NCBI GenBank assembly: GCA_020638875.1
Contig: JACKHS010000005.1
Span: 141,280 to 205,279 of the forward strand
DNA length: 64,000 nt
From: Planctomycetota bacterium
GTDB taxonomy: Bacteria; Planctomycetota; UBA1135; GCA-002686595
Direction: 5' to 3'
The notes under the pieces were generated by a model that was given only the letters and a program-made list of their open reading frames with translations, made no database searches and was not told the DNA's origin. The position numbers and the translations under genes were made by a program. This document shows, one piece after another, positions 7,922-16,447 of this stretch (the first letter of the stretch is position 1; every line of letters begins with the position of its first letter).

Positions 7922-9343
7922 TCAGGGAACGAGCACGAGCTCGAGCGCGTCCGACGTGTTGAACGCCGCGCCGCCCGCGGCCGGATCGCGGAACCAGCAC
8001 TGCACGTTCACGCGGCCGGGCGCGAGGCCCGCGCCGACGACGTCGAAGGCGCGCGCGACGGCGTTGCCGGCGGCGACCTGCGGCGGACCGAGGCGCGTCA
8101 GGCCGCCGACGACGCACTGCACGCCGTTGCCGAACGGCAGCTCGCCCTGGCCCGGCCCGTAGAAGAACAGGCAGGGCTGGTTCGGCAGGCCGCTCGCGTG
8201 CACGACGAGGTCGTTGTTCGCGAGGCTGGTCGTGCCGCTCATCGACATCGTCGCGACCGCGCCGGTGGAGTTGGGCGTCGCGTGGCAGTAGTTGCCGGCG
8301 TTCGAGGTGTCGAGCAGCAGGTAGGCGTGCTGCACGCCGCCGACGAGCGCGGAGCCGACGATGTCGCCGCGCTCGTTGATCTCGGTCGCGTCGAGCAGCA
8401 GCGCGGCCGTCCCGGCGGGCAGCAGCGTGTTCAGGTCGAGGAGCTGCACGCCGTCGCTCAGCACCGCGCGGCTCGTGACGTCGGTGAACGAGTGGCCCAC
8501 CGCGAGGCCGGCCTCGTTCACGTCGAACAGCTCGGCGAGGTCCATGCCCGGCAGCACGCCCAGGTCCACCGCGTGACCTCCGGCCGGCCAGTACGCCGCG
8601 TGCCAGTTGCCCGAGGGGAAGGCCTGCAGCCCGACGACCGTGCCGCCGTCGTTGACGTCGTAGGCCTCGGAGTTCTGGAACGGGCCGTCGGTGCCGCCGA
8701 TCGTCGTCCACGCGCCGCCGTCGAAGACGATCGAGTCGTTGGGCTGGAACAGGTCCCACGCGAAGCCGGCCAGCGCGCCGAGGTCGTTGACGCCGCGCGC
8801 GCGGTTGTAGCTGTGCGGCTCGGCGCTGCCGACGTTGGTGATCGCGCCGCCGCTCCAGGTCACGGCGCGGTCGCGCACCGGGCCGGGGTCGGTGGCGTAG
8901 CCGGCGACGAGGCCGAGCTCGCTCACGTCGTTCGCCCAGCTCGTGCCCTGGCCGAGGTCGGGGAGGGGCGCGAGCGCGCCGCCGGTCCACGTCACCGCGT
9001 GGTAGGTGCCCGAGCCGAAGAGCACGTCGCGCTCGGAGGTCCCGACGATCAGGCCGGCGTCGTTGATGGCGCGCGCGACGCTGCCCTCGTCGCCGGCGAG
9101 GAAACCCAGGTCGGTCATCACGCCGTCCTCCCACAGGAAGGCGCGGCGGCAGGGCAGGCCGTTGCCAGTCGTGCAGCCGGGCACCTCGGCCCAGCCGACC
9201 ACCTGGCCGCGGTCGTTCAGGCCGAGCGCGGCGGAGTTCGCGCCGCCGAGCGTGCCGAGGTCGACGAAGACGTATCCGCCGGCGGCGGCGGGGGTGGCGA
9301 GCAGGGCGGCGCCGAGGGCGGCGCAGGCGAAGGGGTGCTTCAT
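7922..9343 (-). CDS. Secreted HAF-repeat protein with C-terminal module
   Basis: A 473-residue protein with a signal peptide (MKHPFACAALGAALLATP, cleavage near AAAGG). About seven HAF-type repeats follow, each with an N-D/E-x-G-x-x-V/A-G core: LNDRGQVVG, INDAGLIVG, VNDLGALAG, VNDGGTVVG, VNEAGLAVG and INERGDIVG, plus a weaker one. These predict an extracellular beta-propeller-like domain. The last about 120 residues resemble the CPCGN module of its neighbours (YCHATPNSTGAVATM, LPFGNGVQCVVGG, VQCWFRDP), but the CPCG core is lost. Likely cell-surface; ligand unknown. Confidence 0.85.
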   Translation of the reverse strand: MKHPFACAALGAALLATPAAAGGYVFVDLGTLGGANSAALGLNDRGQVVGWAEVPGCTTGNGLPCRRAFLWEDGVMTDLGFLAGDEGSVARAINDAGLIVGTSERDVLFGSGTYHAVTWTGGALAPLPDLGQGTSWANDVSELGLVAGYATDPGPVRDRAVTWSGGAITNVGSAEPHSYNRARGVNDLGALAGFAWDLFQPNDSIVFDGGAWTTIGGTDGPFQNSEAYDVNDGGTVVGLQAFPSGNWHAAYWPAGGHAVDLGVLPGMDLAELFDVNEAGLAVGHSFTDVTSRAVLSDGVQLLDLNTLLPAGTAALLLDATEINERGDIVGSALVGGVQHAYLLLDTSNAGNYCHATPNSTGAVATMSMSGTTSLANNDLVVHASGLPNQPCLFFYGPGQGELPFGNGVQCVVGGLTRLGPPQVAAGNAVARAFDVVGAGLAPGRVNVQCWFRDPAAGGAAFNTSDALELVLVP

Positions 9344-9427
9344 GTCGTGGTTCGGGGGGGTGGAGGAAGCCGGGGAAGGGCTCGTGCGGGCTCCGTTCTA
9401 GCGCGGCCGCGCCGAGAGGTGAGTGTA

Positions 9428-9444
9428 ATTTATGGCAAATAAAT
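9428..9444. promoter_or_regulatory. AT-rich palindrome ATTTAT-N5-ATAAAT in a divergent intergenic region
   Basis: Between the divergent starts at 9343 and 9485 an AT-rich island interrupts very G+C-rich sequence and holds a perfect 6-bp inverted repeat with a 5-nt spacer. It lies 41 nt upstream of a gene with an HTH domain, so it may be an operator for autoregulation. Confidence 0.4.
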
Positions 9445-9471
9445 CGTTGGTGTAGCCGCCCCCGGCGGGGC

Positions 9472-9477
9472 TAGGAT
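9472..9477 (+). promoter_or_regulatory. Candidate -10 element TAGGAT
   Basis: TAGGAT ends 7 nt before the ATG at 9485. This spacing favours 9485 over the in-frame ATG at 9476, which lies inside the hexamer. Confidence 0.45.
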
Positions 9478-9484
9478 GGGCGCC

Positions 9485-10702
9485 ATGAGCTCGACCGGCC
9501 CCTCCGCCTCGCCCGCCGAACCCCTGCGGCAGGCCCGCCAGGTGGGGGAGACGCTGCGCGCGGCGCTGACCGAGCTCCTGGCCGCGACGCCCCGCGCGCC
9601 GCGCCGCCCGGGCGAGCTCGCCAAGGCCCTGGGCGTCAACCGCGCCACCGCCAGCAAGCTGCTCGGCGCGCTCGCCAAGCCGAGCCCGCTCGAGGTGCTG
9701 CACGTCGTGCCGGGCCCCGAGCCGCTGCGGCGCGTCGCGCGCGGCGCCGAGGCGCTGGGCGCGCCGAGCGCGGCCACCGAGCGCGTCGAGCGCGCCGTCT
9801 CCGACTTCGACCGCCTGATCCGCAAGAGCGCCGGCAACCGCGCCGCGCTCGACGCGCTCGTCACCGCCAACCTGCCCGGCGCGCGCGAGCGCTTCGAGCT
9901 CGCCAGCAAGTACTCGGTCTACAAGGGCCTGTCGCAGCTCAAGGGCGTGCAGGCCGAGCAGTGGGTCGGCTGCGCCGTGGTCGTGCCGGCGGCCGACGAC
10001 CCCGAGCGCCACGACCTGACCTGGCTGAACGGCGCGGTGGCGCTGCAACGCCTGCGGCCCGGCGTCGACGTGCGCTTCAGCTTCCGCGCGCGCCGCGCCG
10101 AGCACGGCGGCGACGCGCAGGAGGACCTGCTGCCGGCGCTCAGCGTGCTGCCGCTCGAGGCTTTCTGCGTGAACCCGCCGGCGCGGCTCGAGGCGCGCGT
10201 GGCCGGCGACGCGATCCACTACACGCTGCCCGACGACCTGCTCGGGCCGGAGCAGGTGGTCGACATGTTCGTGGTCGACCACCACCCGGCGGCGATCGCG
10301 CGCTTCAACAGCCAGCCCGAGCCGCGCCGCACCTCGCTGGTCGTCGAACCGGCCGTGCCGGTCGCGAACCTCGTCTTCGACGTGCTGCTGCACGACGACG
10401 TGTTCCCCGGCGCCGCGCCCGAGCTGTACGTCTACGACACGAGCTACCTCGGCCTCGCCAACGTCAACGACGCGAGCCGCGACCTCGACCGCGTGCCGCT
10501 GCGCGAGACCGTGCAGGTGCTCGGCCGCGGGCTCGCCGGCCTGGAGGCCGAAGGGCTGCCGACCTACGCGCCGATGCTGACGCACCTCGCCGACCGCATG
10601 GGCTGGGACACGACGCGGCTGCGCGGCTTCCGCACGCGCGTGGCCTACCCGGTCTACGGCTGGCAGGTCTGCCTGGCCTTCGAGCGGCCGCGCGCGCGCT
10701 GA
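9485..10702 (+). CDS. Helix-turn-helix transcriptional regulator-like protein, unknown family
   Basis: A 405-residue cytoplasmic protein. Residues about 35-60 hold a winged-helix/HTH segment (RRPGELAKALGVNRATASKLL) of the type seen in IclR/MarR-like regulators. The rest is a long alpha/beta region with no family I recognise, containing YVYDTSYLGLANVNDASRD and YPVYGWQVCLAF. It may be an effector-binding or enzymatic domain. It is divergent from the HAF-repeat gene across an AT-rich palindrome. Function beyond DNA binding is unknown. Confidence 0.65.
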   Translation: MSSTGPSASPAEPLRQARQVGETLRAALTELLAATPRAPRRPGELAKALGVNRATASKLLGALAKPSPLEVLHVVPGPEPLRRVARGAEALGAPSAATERVERAVSDFDRLIRKSAGNRAALDALVTANLPGARERFELASKYSVYKGLSQLKGVQAEQWVGCAVVVPAADDPERHDLTWLNGAVALQRLRPGVDVRFSFRARRAEHGGDAQEDLLPALSVLPLEAFCVNPPARLEARVAGDAIHYTLPDDLLGPEQVVDMFVVDHHPAAIARFNSQPEPRRTSLVVEPAVPVANLVFDVLLHDDVFPGAAPELYVYDTSYLGLANVNDASRDLDRVPLRETVQVLGRGLAGLEAEGLPTYAPMLTHLADRMGWDTTRLRGFRTRVAYPVYGWQVCLAFERPRAR

Positions 10703-10784
10703 GGCGCCGGTGCATCTCGCAGGCGACGCCGCCCGCGGCGCGCAGTACCCTGTCGGGGCCGCGGGCGCGCGCCCGCACGCGCCG

Positions 10785-11306
10785 ATGCACGCCCCCGAGC
10801 TCGACACCGAACCGGACTCCGCGCCCCGCGAGCGCCGCGGGTGTCTCGGCGTCGCGCTCGCCGTGGGCGGCTCGTTCCTCGTGCTGCTCGCCGGCGCGCT
10901 GGCGTTGCTCGCCTGGATCCGCACCGTCACGCCCTCGACCAGCGTGCACGTGGGCGGCCAGGTGCCGGTCGAGTACGCGCAGACGCTGCGCGACCTCGGC
11001 GCGCTCGAGCCGGACGAGGAGCTCGTGTGCTTCTACTCCGACGCGGTGCTGCGCATCGAAGAGGGCTGCTACTTCGTCAGCGACCGCAAGGTCGGCGTGT
11101 ACCACGAGCTCGAGGCCCCGCCGCTCGTCAGCGTGCCGTTCGAGGAGATCGCCGAGGCGCGCCTCGAGCGCGACGTGTCGGTGCTGACCGACAGCCACAT
11201 CACGCTCGTGCTGCGCGACGGCAGCGAGGTGTGGCTGCCGGTGTCGAGCGAGGAGGACGGCGACGTGCGCTTCCACCGCGCGATCGTCGAGCGGCTGACG
11301 CGCTGA
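10785..11306 (+). CDS. Membrane-anchored PH-like domain protein
   Basis: A 173-residue protein. A short cytoplasmic N-terminus is followed by one transmembrane helix at residues about 22-45 (LGVALAVGGSFLVLLAGALAL). The C-terminal domain has alternating strands (ELVCFYSDAVLRI, YFVSDRKVGVY, VSVPFEEIAEARLE, ITLVLRDGSEVWLPV), which looks like a bacterial PH-type domain. The ATG at 10785 is preferred to one 25 codons upstream because the latter adds only low-complexity residues; a TACCCT element lies at 10746-10751. Function unknown. Confidence 0.6.
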   Translation: MHAPELDTEPDSAPRERRGCLGVALAVGGSFLVLLAGALALLAWIRTVTPSTSVHVGGQVPVEYAQTLRDLGALEPDEELVCFYSDAVLRIEEGCYFVSDRKVGVYHELEAPPLVSVPFEEIAEARLERDVSVLTDSHITLVLRDGSEVWLPVSSEEDGDVRFHRAIVERLTR

Positions 11307-11529
11307 GCCCGCCGCGGCGCTCGCGCGCGGGCGGAGGGGAGCGCGCCGTGGGCGATCCGGGCCGGCCCGGTCGATTCAGGAGCGCGTGCATCGCGCACGG
11401 CGACTCGCTTCCCGACGTCCTGGCGACGCAGGCGCTGCCGAGCGGATCGTCGGGCAGGCCAGGCGCCGAGCGGCCGGCGAAGCCGGGCGATTGCGAAGCC
11501 CGCCCGGCGCGCTCCCGAGTGGATCGGGC

Positions 11530-11535
11530 TAGAGT
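11530..11535 (+). promoter_or_regulatory. Candidate -10 element TAGAGT for the amidohydrolase pair
   Basis: TAGAGT ends 7 nt before the ATG at 11543. The remainder of the 236-bp gap to the previous gene shows nothing I can name. Confidence 0.5.
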
Positions 11536-11542
11536 GCGGCCC

Positions 11543-12844
11543 ATGTTCCTCTCCCTGAGCCTGTGCCTGTTGAGCGTCGCGCCCCAGGAGGCGCCGCTGC
11601 GCGCCTTCGTCGGGGCGCGCGTCCTGCCCATCGCCGCGGCGCCGATCGACGACGGCGTCGTGCTCGTGCGCGACGGCGTGATCGTCGAGGTCGGCGCGCG
11701 CGCGGACGTCGCGGTGCCGGCCGGCGCCGAGGTGATCGACTGCGGCGGCAAGGTCGTCATGCCGGGCCTCGTCGACACGCACTCGCACGTCGGCGGCGGC
11801 TGGGGCGCCGACTCGAGCGCGCCGATCCAGCCCGACGTGCGCATGTTCGACGCGGTCGACTGCCGCAACGCGGGCTTCCAGCGCGCGCAGGCCGGCGGCA
11901 TCACGACGCTCAACGTGATGAGCGGCAGCGGTCACCTGATGAGCGGGCAGACGATCTACCTCGAGAACAACGACGCCGAGACGATCGAGGAGATGTGCTA
12001 CCGCTTCCCCGACGGGTCGCCGATGGGGGGCATGAAGATGGCCAACGGCACGAACAGCCAGCGCTCGGCGCCCTTCCCGGGCACGCGCGGCAAGTCGGCC
12101 GCGCTCGTGCGCGAGCAGTTCGTCGCCGCGCAGGAGTACCGCAAGAAGCTCGCGGCCGCGGGCGACGACCCAGAGAAGCGCCCGGCGCGCGACCTCGCGA
12201 TGGAGGGCCTGCTCGAGGTGCTCGACGGCAAGCGCATCGTGCACCACCACACGCATCGCCACGACGACATCGTGACCGTGCTGCGGCTCGCGAAGGAGTT
12301 CGGCTTCCGCGTCGTGCTGCACCACGTCAGCGAGGCGTACAAGGTGATCGACGAGATCGTCGCGGCCGACGTGCCCTGCTCGTTGATCGTGATCGACACA
12401 CCGGGCGGCAAGCTCGAGGCGATGGACTTCGACGCGCGCTCGGCCGGCGACCTCGAGCGCGCCGGCGCGGCGCGGCTCGTCGCCTTCCACACCGACGACT
12501 GGATCACCGACTCGCGCCTGTTCCTGCGCAGCGCGGCGCTGGCCGTGCGCGCGGGCTGCTCGCGCGAGACGGCGCTCGCCGGCCTGACGCTGAACCCCGC
12601 GCGCATGCTCGACCTGCAGGATCGCATCGGCAGCCTCGAGCGCGGCAAGGACGCCAACCTGATCGTGCTCTCGGGCGACCCGCTGTCGGTCTACACCGTC
12701 GTGGAGGAGACGTGGGTGCGCGGCGAGCGCGTCTTCGACCTCGACGACGAGCGCGACCGCCTGTGGGCCGAGGGCGGCCGGGGCGCGGGCATGCCGCGCG
12801 CCGGCGCGTGCTGCTGCCTCGGCGGCGAGGAGGACCCGCGATGA
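11543..12844 (+). CDS. Exported amidohydrolase, metal ligands present
   Basis: A 433-residue amidohydrolase-superfamily (imidazolonepropionase/prolidase-like) protein with a short signal peptide. The TIM-barrel signature VMPGLVDTHSHVG places the metal pair at His80 and His82. Further candidate ligands appear in HHHTHRHDD, VVLHHVSEAY and the Asp of AFHTDDW. The C-terminal small-domain motif is GSLERGKDANLIVLSGDP. The tail after about residue 400 has an unusual ACCCLGG cluster. It overlaps the next gene by ATGA, so the two are co-translated and probably form a complex. Substrate is not predictable from sequence. Confidence 0.85.
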   Translation: MFLSLSLCLLSVAPQEAPLRAFVGARVLPIAAAPIDDGVVLVRDGVIVEVGARADVAVPAGAEVIDCGGKVVMPGLVDTHSHVGGGWGADSSAPIQPDVRMFDAVDCRNAGFQRAQAGGITTLNVMSGSGHLMSGQTIYLENNDAETIEEMCYRFPDGSPMGGMKMANGTNSQRSAPFPGTRGKSAALVREQFVAAQEYRKKLAAAGDDPEKRPARDLAMEGLLEVLDGKRIVHHHTHRHDDIVTVLRLAKEFGFRVVLHHVSEAYKVIDEIVAADVPCSLIVIDTPGGKLEAMDFDARSAGDLERAGAARLVAFHTDDWITDSRLFLRSAALAVRAGCSRETALAGLTLNPARMLDLQDRIGSLERGKDANLIVLSGDPLSVYTVVEETWVRGERVFDLDDERDRLWAEGGRGAGMPRAGACCCLGGEEDPR

Positions 12845-14061
12845 GACTGCTGTCGACCCTCGCGGCGCTCGTGTGCGCCGCCGCCCCCGCGCTGGCGCAG
12901 GACCTCGCCGTCTACGCCGAGCACGTGCTGCCCGTCTCCGGCCCGCCGATCCAGGACGGCGTCGTGCTCGTGCGCGGCGGCAAGATCGTCGCGGTCGGCC
13001 CGGCGCTCTCCGTGCCCGTGCCCGAGGGCGTGCGCACGCTGCGCGCCGCCGTCGTGACGCCGGGCCTCGTCGACGCGCACTCGGTCGTCGGCCTCGCCGG
13101 CTACCTCAACCAGGACCAGGATCAGGACCAGTTCGATCCCGGCGCCGAGATCCAGCCCGAGCTGCGCGCGATCGACGCGTACAACGCGCGCGAGCGCCTG
13201 ATCGAGTGGGTGCGCGGCTTCGGCGTGACGACGATCCACACCGGTCACGGGCCGCAGTCCTTGATCTCGGGCCAGACGCTCGTCGCGAAGACGCGCGGCG
13301 CGACGGTCGACGAGGCCGTGATCGTGCCGCGCGCGATGATCGCCGCGACGCTCGGCGCCGACTCGCGCCGCGAGGGCGGCGGCAAGTCGCCGGGCACCGC
13401 GGGCAAGCAGCTCGCGATGTTGCGCGAGGCCTTCCTCGGCGCGCAGGAGTACCAGCGCAAGCTCGAGGCCGCGGGCGACGACGCGACGAAGCGCCCCGCG
13501 CGCGACCTGCGCCAGGAGGCCCTCGTCGCCCTCCTGCGCCGCGAGCTCCCGCTGATGGTCACCGCGCAGCGCCACCAGGACATCGTCTCGGCGCTGCGCC
13601 TCGCCAAGGAGTTCGACCTGCGCCTCGTCCTCGACGGCGGCGCGGAGGCCTACCTCGTCCTGGACGAGCTGAAGGCTGCCGGCGTCCCCGTGATCGCGCA
13701 CCCGCCGATGGCGCGCTACTCGGGCGAGCTCGAGAACGCGAGCCGCACGACGCCCGCCAAGCTGCGCGACGCCGGCATCCCGTTCGCGTTCCAGAGCGGC
13801 TTCGAGGACTACGTCCCGAAGACGCGCGTGATCCTCTACGAGGCCGCCGTCGCCGCCGCCCACGACCTCGGCCCCGAGGCCGCGCTGCGCGCCATCACGC
13901 TCGACGCCGCCAAGCTACTCGGTCTGGACGCGCGCCTCGGCTCCCTCGAGGTCGGCAAGGACGGCGACCTCGCGCTCTACGACGGCGATCCGTTCGAGTA
14001 CACGAGCCACTGCGTGGGCACGGTGATCGAGGGCGAGGTGGTGTTCGAGGGGGCGCGCTAG
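12841..14061 (+). CDS. Amidohydrolase paralogue lacking metal ligands, probable pseudoenzyme partner
   Basis: A 406-residue paralogue of the preceding protein with a clear signal peptide (MRLLSTLAALVCAAAPALAQ). It aligns from VTPGLVDAHSVVG to GSLEVGKDGDLALYDGDP, so the fold is kept. However, the metal pair is His80-x-Val82 rather than His-x-His, the HHHTHRHDD segment is reduced to TAQRHQDI, HHVSEAY has become DGGAEAY, and the catalytic-Asp region HTDDW is QSGFEDY. It is probably catalytically dead and acts as a structural or regulatory partner. Start at the ATG of the ATGA overlap. Confidence 0.85.
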   Translation: MRLLSTLAALVCAAAPALAQDLAVYAEHVLPVSGPPIQDGVVLVRGGKIVAVGPALSVPVPEGVRTLRAAVVTPGLVDAHSVVGLAGYLNQDQDQDQFDPGAEIQPELRAIDAYNARERLIEWVRGFGVTTIHTGHGPQSLISGQTLVAKTRGATVDEAVIVPRAMIAATLGADSRREGGGKSPGTAGKQLAMLREAFLGAQEYQRKLEAAGDDATKRPARDLRQEALVALLRRELPLMVTAQRHQDIVSALRLAKEFDLRLVLDGGAEAYLVLDELKAAGVPVIAHPPMARYSGELENASRTTPAKLRDAGIPFAFQSGFEDYVPKTRVILYEAAVAAAHDLGPEAALRAITLDAAKLLGLDARLGSLEVGKDGDLALYDGDPFEYTSHCVGTVIEGEVVFEGAR

Positions 14062-14128
14062 GACCGCAGGAGGAGGGACGCCGAAGCCGGCGAGGCGGTG
14101 CGGCGTCCTGAACGGCGCGGGGGCTTCC

Positions 14129-14375
14129 TCAAGTTGGAAGATCAGGAAGGTAGGAAGGGCTGGAAGGAACAACGGCAGCCGACCCGGCTCGGCGAGTTCC
14201 GAGGGAGTGAGAGCTGGATCCATGCAGGTCCAGGGACGGAGCAGGCGGCCAAAGGCCGCCTGCTCCGTCCCTGGATCTAGTCCCCAGTCCTGGACATGGA
14301 GCTCGAACTCGCCGGACCTCTGCGCCCGCCGTTGTTCCTTCCAGCCCTTCCTACCTTCCTGATCTTCCAACTTGA
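14129..14375. repeat. Foldback (MITE-like) element: 48-bp perfect inverted repeats around a 21-bp hairpin
   Basis: The arms 14129-14176 and 14328-14375 are exact 48-nt reverse complements with strong strand bias (purine-rich on the left). At the centre, 14230-14250 and 14254-14274 form a perfect 21-bp stem with an AAA loop. The whole fills most of the 389-bp gap between convergent genes ending at 14061 and 14451. No transposase is present. It could be a non-autonomous mobile element, a large bidirectional terminator or a structured RNA. Short frames across it are palindrome artefacts. Confidence 0.8.
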
Positions 14376-14450
14376 TGAAGGGCCCGGCCCGTCCACTTCG
14401 CCGAACCTCTCCGCCTGCGAATCGCTCGGCCCCGCTTGGCCAGTTCGGGC

Positions 14451-15980
14451 TCACTTGGCCCCGCGCGTCTTCAGCTCCCTCAAGAGCTCGCGCGCCTCGT
14501 CGTAGTAGAGGTGCTCGGGGTCGATGCCGTGGGCGGCGAGGAGCTTGGCCTGCTTGGGGGTGCACAGGCCGACGGCCTTGCGCTCGAGGAGCTCCTCGCG
14601 CAAGCGCTCGGCCTGTGCGGCGGAGAGGTCCTGCAAGGCGTCGGTCGGCAGGCCGGCCTTCTTGAAGTAGGCGAGCTGCGCGGCGCTCGCGCGGTCGCCG
14701 TCGCGGTGGCGGGCGCGCACGATGGAGAGGTCGATGCCGAGCGCGGCGAAGGGGTCGCGGCGGCGGAGCTGGTAGGTGACGTCGGCCTCCTGGGCCTCCT
14801 GCGCCTGGCGCGCGAGCTCGAGGGCCTGCTCGAGCGCGATCGAGGCGCCCTCGGCCGAAGCGGCGGCGGCGAGCTGCTTCGCGCGCTCGACGACCTCGGG
14901 ACGCTCGTCGCAGAAGACGTCGGCGGCCTGCACGAGCGAGTGGCGCGCGTTGGCGGGCACGAAGTCGAGCACGAGCAGGTCGGGCTTGCGCGGCGCGAGG
15001 CGCGTACCGCGGCCGACCATCTGCGCGTAGAAGGGGCGCGAGAGCACCGGGCGGGCGATGGCGACGAGCGCGATCTCGGGCACGTCGAAGCCCTCGGTGA
15101 AGAGCGCGCAGTTGACGAGCACCTTGTGCGCGCCGCGGCGGAAGCGCTCGAGCACGGGGGCGCGGCGCTCGAGCGAGGCGGTGCCGTCGAGCGAGACGGC
15201 GTAGCCGCGCTCGCCGGCCAGCTCGTTCAGCACGCGCGCGAGCGCCCGCGCGTGCGCGACCGAGGCGGCGAAGGCGATGGTCGGGCGCTCGCCGCGCTCG
15301 CGCAGGATCGGCTGCGCCACCTCGGCGAGGTGCAGGTCGCGCACGAGGATGCGCTCGAGGTCCGGCGTGGAGTACTCGCCGGCCACGCGCCGCACGCCGG
15401 TCAGGTCGACCTGCGTCTGCACGACGAACGAGCGGATCGGCGCGAGCCAGCCGTCGGCGATCGCGTGGCGCAGGTCGTACTCGTACGCGAGCTCGTCGAA
15501 GACCTCGGCCAGCGAGGCGCGGTCGGCGCGGTCGGGCGTGGCCGTGACGCCCAGCACCCACGTGTCGAAGTGCTCGAGCAGCGCGCGGTAGGAGTCGGCC
15601 GTCGCGTGGTGCGCCTCGTCGACCACGACGATCTTGAAGGCGTCGCGCGGCACGTGGTGCAGCCGCCGGCGCAGGCTCTGCACGCTGGCGACCGTGATCT
15701 TCGCGCGGCCGCCGCCCGCGCGCGTGAGGTCGCGGCGGTCGGCCATCTCGACCGCGACGACGTCGTCGCACCACGCCGCGATCTTGGCGCGCGCCTGCTC
15801 GACGAGCTCCTGGCGGTGCGCGAGCACGAGCACGGGGCCCTTCGCGAGGCGCGCGACCTCGGCGAAGAGCACGGTCTTGCCCGTGCCGGTCGGCATCACG
15901 ACGAGCACGCGGCGGTGGCGCGCGCGGAAGGCGGCGCGCACCGCCTCGAGGGCGGCGACCTGATAGGGGCGGAGGCTCAT
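14451..15980 (-). CDS. Superfamily 2 DNA/RNA helicase (DEAD/DEAH, SSL2-like)
   Basis: A 509-residue SF2 helicase. Walker A is VMPTGTGKT (Lys35), motif II is DEAHHATAD, motif III region GVTATPDR, and motif VI QMVGRGTRLAP. This is the ERCC3/type-III-restriction-like group that translocates on nucleic acid using ATP. A C-terminal extension of about 140 residues after the helicase core is helical and charged (QLAYFKKAGLPTDALQDL, LYYDEARELLREL) and may mediate DNA binding. The ATG at 15980 begins directly at the domain (MSLRPYQ); an earlier GTG would add 11 residues. It lies 43 nt after the ASCH gene on the same strand. A role in DNA repair or processing is inferred. Confidence 0.85.
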   Translation of the reverse strand: MSLRPYQVAALEAVRAAFRARHRRVLVVMPTGTGKTVLFAEVARLAKGPVLVLAHRQELVEQARAKIAAWCDDVVAVEMADRRDLTRAGGGRAKITVASVQSLRRRLHHVPRDAFKIVVVDEAHHATADSYRALLEHFDTWVLGVTATPDRADRASLAEVFDELAYEYDLRHAIADGWLAPIRSFVVQTQVDLTGVRRVAGEYSTPDLERILVRDLHLAEVAQPILRERGERPTIAFAASVAHARALARVLNELAGERGYAVSLDGTASLERRAPVLERFRRGAHKVLVNCALFTEGFDVPEIALVAIARPVLSRPFYAQMVGRGTRLAPRKPDLLVLDFVPANARHSLVQAADVFCDERPEVVERAKQLAAAASAEGASIALEQALELARQAQEAQEADVTYQLRRRDPFAALGIDLSIVRARHRDGDRASAAQLAYFKKAGLPTDALQDLSAAQAERLREELLERKAVGLCTPKQAKLLAAHGIDPEHLYYDEARELLRELKTRGAK

Positions 15981-16023
15981 GCTCGTCGGACGCGCGGCGG
16001 CCGCGCCGGTCACGCGCCGCGCG

Positions 16024-16356
16024 TCACTCCGCGGCCGGCTCGAACTCGTGCACCCAGACGAGCGCCGCGTCGTCCCACGTCATCCCGGCGTGCATGCGCA
16101 GGATCAGGTCGCGGTAGGCGGCCAGGCTCGGGTAGCCCTCCGCGCGCGCGTCGGCGTCGCTCATCTGCCCGAGGCGCTCGCGGCGCAGGTCCGTCAGCCG
16201 GAAGCGCCGGCCCTCGAGCTCGAAGACCTCGCCCGGGTAGCCGTAGACGCCGTTGCGGCGCTGCTGGGTCTTGCGGCCCTCCAGGACGGCCGTCACCAGC
16301 CGGGCGTGGGTGACCAGGGCGTCCAGCGTGCAGGTGCGCTCGGGGTACTCGTCCAT
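16024..16356 (-). CDS. ASCH-domain protein
   Basis: A 110-residue single-domain protein. The segment VYGYPGEVFELEGRRFRLTD, followed by a helix ending EGYPSLAAYRD and a final VWVHEFE strand, fits the ASCH beta-barrel fold, which is predicted to bind RNA or nucleosides. The start MDEYPERTC is preferred over a longer frame to 16404 that runs into the divergent promoter region. It probably forms an operon with the SF2 helicase downstream. Confidence 0.75.
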   Translation of the reverse strand: MDEYPERTCTLDALVTHARLVTAVLEGRKTQQRRNGVYGYPGEVFELEGRRFRLTDLRRERLGQMSDADARAEGYPSLAAYRDLILRMHAGMTWDDAALVWVHEFEPAAE

Positions 16357-16422
16357 GGCAAGAAGAGAGCACCTGGCGCGGCCGGGAGCCAGCTTCTCGC
16401 GCACGCGAGGGCCGGTTTCGGG

Positions 16423-16428
16423 TAGACT
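16423..16428 (+). promoter_or_regulatory. Candidate -10 element TAGACT with an AGGAG site abutting the start
   Basis: TAGACT lies 19 nt before the ATG at 16448. An AGGAG (16443-16447) touches the start codon with no spacer and so is probably not a functional Shine-Dalgarno. Confidence 0.35.
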
Positions 16429-16447
16429 CCGCCCTGAAGGCTAGGAG

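Noticed and set aside
14098..14505. Short plus-strand frames encoding KLEDQEGRKGWKEQR-like peptides
   Set aside because: They are translations of the foldback arms; the same peptide pattern appears on both strands because the arms are complementary.
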